From Crenarchaeota archaeon SCGC AAA471-B05 (GTDB taxonomy: Archaea; Thermoproteota; Thermoprotei; Gearchaeales; Gearchaeaceae): a DNA stretch of 57,351 nt. The stretch lies in NCBI GenBank assembly GCA_000380705.1, contig AQYM01000033.1:129143-186493 (forward strand), written 5' to 3'. This document shows positions 52,910 through 57,351 of this stretch, piece after piece (within the stretch, counting starts at the first letter, position 1; the number at the start of each line of letters is the position of its first letter). The translations under genes were made by a program, and so were the position numbers. Under the pieces are notes generated by a model, which worked only from the letters and a program-made list of their open reading frames with translations, was not told where the DNA came from and searched no databases.

Positions 52910-54418
52910 ATGTTAAAATTTGAAGAAATATCTCCTTCAGAATTTTTCTATAGAAATAAAGAAATAGCAGGATTTGAGAATCCTACAAAGGCATGTTATA
53001 CAATAGTAAGAGAATTGGTGGAAAATTCTCTAGACGCATGTGAAATATGTGGAATATTACCAGATATAAAAGTTGTAATTAATGAAACAGGCGAAGGGGA
53101 CGGAATAAATAAAATTATTAAAATTAAAGTAAAAGATAATGGTATAGGTATTCCTAAGGAAAATGTGCCTTATGCTTTTGGTAAAGTTCTTTATGGTTCA
53201 AAGTTTACATTAAGACAGCACAGAGGTATATTTGGCTTAGGAGGAAAAATGGCTATACTTTATGGTCAGATAACTACAAATAATCCAGTTAAAATAATCA
53301 CATCTACGATCGGCAGTAAATTATTGCATTTTTTTGTAATGCAAATCGATATACTTAAAAATGAACCAAATATACTAAGATATGAAGAGTTCGAGAATAA
53401 GGAAGGCTGGCATGGTTTAATCATAGAATTTACTTTTTTGGGTAATTATTATAATTCTAGGAAAAAAATATTAGAATACTTATTCCAAACTTCAATACTT
53501 CTTCCCTATATGAACTTAGTTTTCATGGATAACTATGGAATGCTGGTTTTTAAAAGAAAATCCTCTCTATTGCCTAAAATTCCTGAAGAAACTCTTCTTC
53601 ATCCTAAGGGTATAGATTTGGAAATGCTAAAAAGGTTAATTTCAATTAATAAAAAAGAAACTTTAAAGTGCTTTTTAGTTAAAAATTTTCAAAGAATAGG
53701 TAATAAAATTGCCGAGGATATAATTAAACAACTAAATTTAAATCCTGACTTCCCCGTGAGAAAACTAAAAGACGAAGATATAATAAAGCTTTATAATATT
53801 TTTAAAAACTATAATTTTAAAAAACCCTCTTCAAAGTCCTTATCTCCTGTTGGAGAAAACTTAATTATAGGAATAAAAGAAATTTTTAAGCCTGAATTTA
53901 TAGCTTTTAATACAAGAAAACCATCAAGTTATGAAGGGCATCCATTCATAGTAGAAACAGCTATAGCTTACGGAGGAAACATACCTATTCCAAGTGATAA
54001 TGAAATAAACCTATTCAGATTTGCCAATAAGATACCTCTAATTTATGATAGTTACAACGATGTTTCTATGAAGGTAATAAAAGACATAAATTGGAATCTG
54101 TATAAAATAGATATTTATAAAGAACCCATAGCTTTCTTCGTTCATATTTGTTCCACTAAAATACCTTATAAGACTTTAGGGAAAGAATATATAGCTAACG
54201 TTCCTGAATTGTATAAAGAAATAGAATTATCTCTAAGGAAAAATGCAAGAAAATTATCTGCTTATTTGAATAAAAAAAGATTATATGAATATCAAAAAAA
54301 ACGGTATAGCTATTTAAAGGAATATTTAGAGAAAATATTCGATTTCGCATGTAAGTTAAGTGAAGCAAAGATAAAAATAAAGAAGGAAATTCTTGAAGGC
54401 ATAGTTAGCAATGAATAA
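52910..54418 (+). CDS. top6B: DNA topoisomerase VI subunit B
   Basis: 502 residues. GHKL ATPase motifs: ELVENSLDACE, KVKDNGIGIP, and HRGIFGLGGKMAILYGQ. The H2TH and transducer domains follow, with the switch lysine region around HPFIVETAIAYGG. Together with subunit A it relaxes and decatenates DNA. The A gene overlaps by eight bases. Confidence 0.96.
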   Translation: MLKFEEISPSEFFYRNKEIAGFENPTKACYTIVRELVENSLDACEICGILPDIKVVINETGEGDGINKIIKIKVKDNGIGIPKENVPYAFGKVLYGSKFTLRQHRGIFGLGGKMAILYGQITTNNPVKIITSTIGSKLLHFFVMQIDILKNEPNILRYEEFENKEGWHGLIIEFTFLGNYYNSRKKILEYLFQTSILLPYMNLVFMDNYGMLVFKRKSSLLPKIPEETLLHPKGIDLEMLKRLISINKKETLKCFLVKNFQRIGNKIAEDIIKQLNLNPDFPVRKLKDEDIIKLYNIFKNYNFKKPSSKSLSPVGENLIIGIKEIFKPEFIAFNTRKPSSYEGHPFIVETAIAYGGNIPIPSDNEINLFRFANKIPLIYDSYNDVSMKVIKDINWNLYKIDIYKEPIAFFVHICSTKIPYKTLGKEYIANVPELYKEIELSLRKNARKLSAYLNKKRLYEYQKKRYSYLKEYLEKIFDFACKLSEAKIKIKKEILEGIVSNE

Positions 54419-55481
54419 AGAAGAAATCTTAGAAAAATTTAAAGAACTAGGTAAAAAAATACTTGAAGATATAACCAATAATAACTATCCCAGTATTACT
54501 TTACCCCAAAGAACTGTGAGAAATATCATATACGATAAAAATTCCAGAGTAGTAAGGTTAGGCGAGAAAAAAATAACACGTAAAGCATCCAGCCTAAGAC
54601 AAGCTAAAGTATTTGCCCAATTGCTCTGGGTTGCATATTTTTCTAAGGAAAATCTAATTAAAAAAGGAAAATCCTGTAGTCTTAGAGACTTATATTATAA
54701 TTCATTTAATGATATTAAAATTAAATTTGACGAACAAGATGAATCGGATAAAATAGTTGTTGAAATTGAAACAATTCTAGGTTATCCAAGGGAATATTTT
54801 CATATAATACCTGAAGAAAAGAGTTCTATTTTCGGTGATTTAACAATAGAATATACTATGCCTGAAACTCATAAAGGTCAAAGGGTTAATTTACAAACAG
54901 ATCCTGATGGCAAAAATATAGGTCTATCCATAGCTACTGCAAAATTTATAGAATGCAATGCAAAGATGGTAATTGCGATTGAAAAAGGTGCTATATTTAG
55001 AAGATTTGTAGAAGAACAGGTTTACAAAAGATTAAATGCTATATTAATAGATACAGGTGGTCAAGCTCCTAGATTTACTAGAATGTTGATCAGAAGACTA
55101 AATAAGGAATTAAACTTACCTGTTTTTATATTAACAGACGCTGACCCATGGGGGATGCATATAGCAAGAGTAATAATTTCTGGTTCAGCTCTTTCAGCGC
55201 ATATTAACGATTTAGCAACACCAGAAGCTAAATGGTTAGGGATTTGGGCTTCTGATATTAAAAAATACAATCTACCTTCAATTCCTTTAAATCAGTTGGA
55301 TCTTCATAGGCTAGAAACAATGAAAAGAGATCCTAGATATGAAGAAGATTTTTGGTCTGAACAAATTAATTGGTTTTTAAAGCTAAAATGCAAAGCTGAA
55401 CTTGAGGCTTTTAGTAAATATGGTTTGACAGCAATTATAGATAAGTACTTAATTAAAAAATTAAGTGAGTTAAAAAATTAA
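54411..55481 (+). CDS. top6A: DNA topoisomerase VI subunit A (Spo11-like)
   Basis: 356 residues. The catalytic tyrosine is in SLRDLYYNSFND within the CAP-like domain. The Toprim domain shows VIAIEKGAIFRRF and ILTDADPWGMHIAR, with the metal-binding acidic residues. Family homologous to eukaryotic Spo11. Confidence 0.96.
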   Translation: MNKEEILEKFKELGKKILEDITNNNYPSITLPQRTVRNIIYDKNSRVVRLGEKKITRKASSLRQAKVFAQLLWVAYFSKENLIKKGKSCSLRDLYYNSFNDIKIKFDEQDESDKIVVEIETILGYPREYFHIIPEEKSSIFGDLTIEYTMPETHKGQRVNLQTDPDGKNIGLSIATAKFIECNAKMVIAIEKGAIFRRFVEEQVYKRLNAILIDTGGQAPRFTRMLIRRLNKELNLPVFILTDADPWGMHIARVIISGSALSAHINDLATPEAKWLGIWASDIKKYNLPSIPLNQLDLHRLETMKRDPRYEEDFWSEQINWFLKLKCKAELEAFSKYGLTAIIDKYLIKKLSELKN

Positions 55482-55513
55482 ATTTTTAAGCTTTTAATAT
55501 GTAGAGTTTTATA

Positions 55514-56665
55514 ATGAAAACAAACTATGATGTAATAATTGTAGGTGCAGGACCGGCTGGTGCGTCAGCTGCCAAATTTGCATCGAAATTTAATGCTGAG
55601 ACATTAATAATTGAAAAATACCCTACCATTCAAGCTAACAAGCCTTGTGGAGAAGCTACTGGATCAAAGATATTTGAAACTGCTGAAATGCCTATAAAAG
55701 ATGAAATAATTGTTAATGTAGCCTATGCTCAAATTTATTCTCCTTCTTTGAAAAGAATAGATATTAAGGAAAAAGGCTATTTGATAAACAAATCTAGGTT
55801 TATTCAAGAATTAGTTATTCATGCTTGTGATTACGGTGCACATGTTAGAGTAAGGGAAGAAGTTAAAGACGTTATGTTTGATAAAGAGAAAAAAATAGTA
55901 AAGGTAAAAACTACCCAAGGTGAATACACTTGTAAAGTTTTAATAGGCGCAGATGGATTTAATTCCACTGTAGCTAGATGTTTAGGAATCAATGAAAAAT
56001 CCGAACCAATACCTACAGTTCAATACATAATGGTCAGTAAAAAATTTAGGGATGTGGATGCTGTAAGATTTTATATTTCAAATAAGTGGGCTCCTAAAGG
56101 TTATGCTTGGATATTTCCAAAAAATGAAAAAATGGCAGAAGTAGGTGTAGGCGTTAGAGGTGCTCCTGCAAAAATTTTTTTAGATAAATTCATAAGTGAT
56201 TTCAAAGAAGAACTGGGTCATGCACAGATAATAGACTATAGAGGAGCTCCTGTTCCTATAGGAGGTATGATAAGTAATGATGTATTAGACGGTGTAATTT
56301 TAATAGGGGATGCTGCAGGTACAGTAATTCCGTTGACTGGTGCTGGGATACATAGTAGTGTTGCTGCAGGAAAAATAGCTGGAGAAGTTGCAGCAAAAGC
56401 TTCATTGGAAAATGATAATTCAAAAGAAAGATTAATGGAATATAGAAAAAGGTATGATGAATATTGGGGTTCAAGGATTAAGAAAAGTTTAAAGGCATTA
56501 AGAGTATTGGAGAATCTACCTGACGAAGACTTGGATGAACTTGCTGATATACTATCAGCAGAAGATATTCTGGATCTGGCCAACGGTTTAGATATAAAAA
56601 AGGTTGCTTTAAAACTTCTATCCCATCCTAAATTGGCTTTAAAAATTGCTAAGGCTCTTTTATAA
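55514..56665 (+). CDS. geranylgeranyl reductase (archaeal lipid saturation)
   Basis: 383 residues. FAD-binding DVIIVGAGPAGASAAKFASK, the PCGEATG segment, and the second flavin motif LIGDAAGTVIPLTGAGI are diagnostic. It reduces the double bonds of digeranylgeranyl glycerophospholipids to saturated archaeal lipids, downstream of CarS (10082) and the mevalonate trio in the same window. A helical C-terminal region of about 85 residues follows. Confidence 0.94.
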   Translation: MKTNYDVIIVGAGPAGASAAKFASKFNAETLIIEKYPTIQANKPCGEATGSKIFETAEMPIKDEIIVNVAYAQIYSPSLKRIDIKEKGYLINKSRFIQELVIHACDYGAHVRVREEVKDVMFDKEKKIVKVKTTQGEYTCKVLIGADGFNSTVARCLGINEKSEPIPTVQYIMVSKKFRDVDAVRFYISNKWAPKGYAWIFPKNEKMAEVGVGVRGAPAKIFLDKFISDFKEELGHAQIIDYRGAPVPIGGMISNDVLDGVILIGDAAGTVIPLTGAGIHSSVAAGKIAGEVAAKASLENDNSKERLMEYRKRYDEYWGSRIKKSLKALRVLENLPDEDLDELADILSAEDILDLANGLDIKKVALKLLSHPKLALKIAKALL

Positions 56666-56700
56666 ATAGCATTTTATATTTTTATAAATATTCTCAAAAC

Positions 56701-56961
56701 ATGGGTGAAAGAAAATTGAAAATTATAGGAAAAATTACGCATTATTATCCAAAAATAAGTGTAGCTATAGTGGAATTAAACGATGAAATTTTTGTAGGGG
56801 ATCGAATATTAATAAAAGGAACAACCACCAATTTTGAACAAGTAGTTGAATCTATACAAATCGAAAAAAGAAATGTTGATAAAGCTTCAGCTGGTCAAAA
56901 AATAGGATTAAAAGTAAAGGATAGAGTTAGAGAAAAAGACATTGTTTATAAAGTTTTATAA
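56701..56961 (+). CDS. EF-Tu domain-2-like small protein
   Basis: 86 residues. KIIGKITHYYPKISVAIVEL, VGDRILIKGTTTNFEQVVES and VKDRVREKDIVYKV match the stand-alone beta-barrel 'translation elongation factor-like' proteins common in archaea; the VESIQI and KDRV positions correspond to EF-Tu domain 2. Function unknown. It overlaps queC by one base (TAATG), so the two are co-translated. Confidence 0.85.
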   Translation: MGERKLKIIGKITHYYPKISVAIVELNDEIFVGDRILIKGTTTNFEQVVESIQIEKRNVDKASAGQKIGLKVKDRVREKDIVYKVL

Positions 56962-57351
56962 TGGAAAAAAGAGGAGCGATTTGTCTAGTTAGCGGAGGAG
57001 TAGATAGTGTAACCGCTTTATACTACGTATACCATAGAATTAAACCAAAGGATATAAAGATTATATTTTGTAACTATGGTCAAAGAACATTTGAAGAGGA
57101 AAAATATTGTATAACCAAAATCTCGAACTTATTAAATTTAGAAATGAAAATAATCGACATATCTTGGTTAGGAGAAATAAGCACTTCTTTATTAACTAAG
57201 AAAAATTTAGAAATTCCTGAAACGAAATTTGAAGATTTGTTTGATGCAGAAAAAGCAAAGTCTAGAATATTGAGATGGTGGGATCCATGCAGAAATGCGA
57301 TACTTATATTAATTGCTTTGGCACATGCTGAAAGTTTGGATATTAGATATA
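56961..57351 (+). CDS. queC: 7-cyano-7-deazaguanine synthase QueC-like, 3' part cut by the window edge
   Basis: 130 codons before the window ends. The PP-loop motif AICLVSGGVDSVTALYYV, CNYGQRTFEEEKYC and WWDPCRNAILILIALAHAE fit QueC, which makes preQ0 for the archaeosine base at tRNA position 15. Zinc-binding cysteines would lie beyond the edge, so QueC versus another PP-loop synthetase cannot be fully settled. Confidence 0.85.
   Translation, partial: MEKRGAICLVSGGVDSVTALYYVYHRIKPKDIKIIFCNYGQRTFEEEKYCITKISNLLNLEMKIIDISWLGEISTSLLTKKNLEIPETKFEDLFDAEKAKSRILRWWDPCRNAILILIALAHAESLDIRY

Noticed and set aside
56701..56961. Gar1 (H/ACA protein) as the identity of the 86-residue protein
   Set aside because: Size and beta-barrel fold are similar, but VESIQI, KVKDRVREKDIVYKV and the GTTTNFEQ stretch fit the EF-Tu-domain-2-like family better.
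1..57351. CRISPR array or cas genes
   Set aside because: No regularly spaced direct repeats of 24-37 bases and no Cas-like protein were seen.
1..57351. RNase P RNA, SRP RNA or rRNA genes
   Set aside because: No long GC-rich structured stretch of the kind expected in an AT-rich hyperthermophile genome is present outside the two tRNAs.

Overview
The window is an AT-rich, gene-dense stretch of chromosome from a thermoacidophilic archaeon, almost certainly of the order Sulfolobales (Thermoproteota). The evidence is the archaeal information-processing set (TBP, aIF1A, aIF2-beta, exosome Rrp4/Rrp41/Rrp42, SBDS, Brix, Pcc1, prefoldin beta, RNase P Pop5/Rpp30, topoisomerase VI, RIO1, Dim2-like KH protein), archaeal lipid genes (CDP-archaeol synthase, geranylgeranyl reductase, HMG-CoA synthase), deoxyhypusine synthase, an MTA phosphorylase with a C-terminal CxC as in Sulfolobus MTAP II, and TATA boxes about 26-29 bp before start codons, as expected for leaderless transcripts. 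The genus cannot be fixed from the sequence alone.

Layout. 1-1750: 5' part of a two-domain SagB/nitroreductase-like protein and a DUF1122-like protein. 1788-6572: a 2-oxoacid dehydrogenase island (E1 alpha/beta, E2, lipoate ligase, zinc alcohol dehydrogenase) without E3. 6574-9377: phosphohexomutase, pilin-like protein, deoxyhypusine synthase. 9416-11360: tRNA-Arg(CCT) abutting a P-loop gene and CDP-archaeol synthase, then a small pilin-like membrane protein and a transposon relic. 11577-14858: TBP, M50 protease, N-acetyltransferase, signal peptidase, membrane-tethered HTH regulator. 15057-17939: an uncharacterised cluster with a membrane protein, a degenerate HerA-like protein, a RadA paralog and an unknown. 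18267-21907: a 1213-residue protein of about nine LEA_2-like repeats, split by a one-base shift. 22119-26370: a degenerate phosphohexomutase overlapping prs, a ribbon-helix-helix regulator, a glycosyltransferase and a nucleotidyltransferase-cupin fusion. 26639-33141: RNase P genes divergent from the proteasome/exosome/ribosome superoperon. 33150-35540: ECF transporter energising module. 35749-38362: mevalonate-pathway trio (HMG-CoA synthase, thiolase-like, DUF35). 38391-45287: nucleotidyltransferase, glycine cleavage genes gcvT, gcvPA, gcvPB, tRNA-Gln(TTG) and a ribophorin-I-like membrane protein. 45280-51586: methylthiotransferase, MetG, MTA phosphorylase, aIF2-beta, NMD3, aIF1A. 51583-57351: RIO1, KH protein, topoisomerase VI B and A, geranylgeranyl reductase, an EF-Tu-domain-2-like protein, and the start of queC.

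Most notable. (i) The protein at 40712-42403 has the whole architecture of eukaryotic ribophorin I, a non-catalytic oligosaccharyltransferase subunit. (ii) Four genes, three of them in highly conserved families (NMD3, the COG1325 exosome-linked RNA-binding protein, the DUF35 partner of HMG-CoA synthase), are broken by exactly one base at A-tracts. This means recoding or transcriptional slippage, or homopolymer errors in the assembly. (iii) There are three apparent pseudo-enzymes: a phosphohexomutase without its serine loop and metal motif, a HerA-like protein without a P-loop, and a thiolase without its nucleophilic cysteine. (iv) Short hairpin repeats and three related relics resembling ends of IS200/IS605 (TnpB) elements are scattered through the intergenic gaps.
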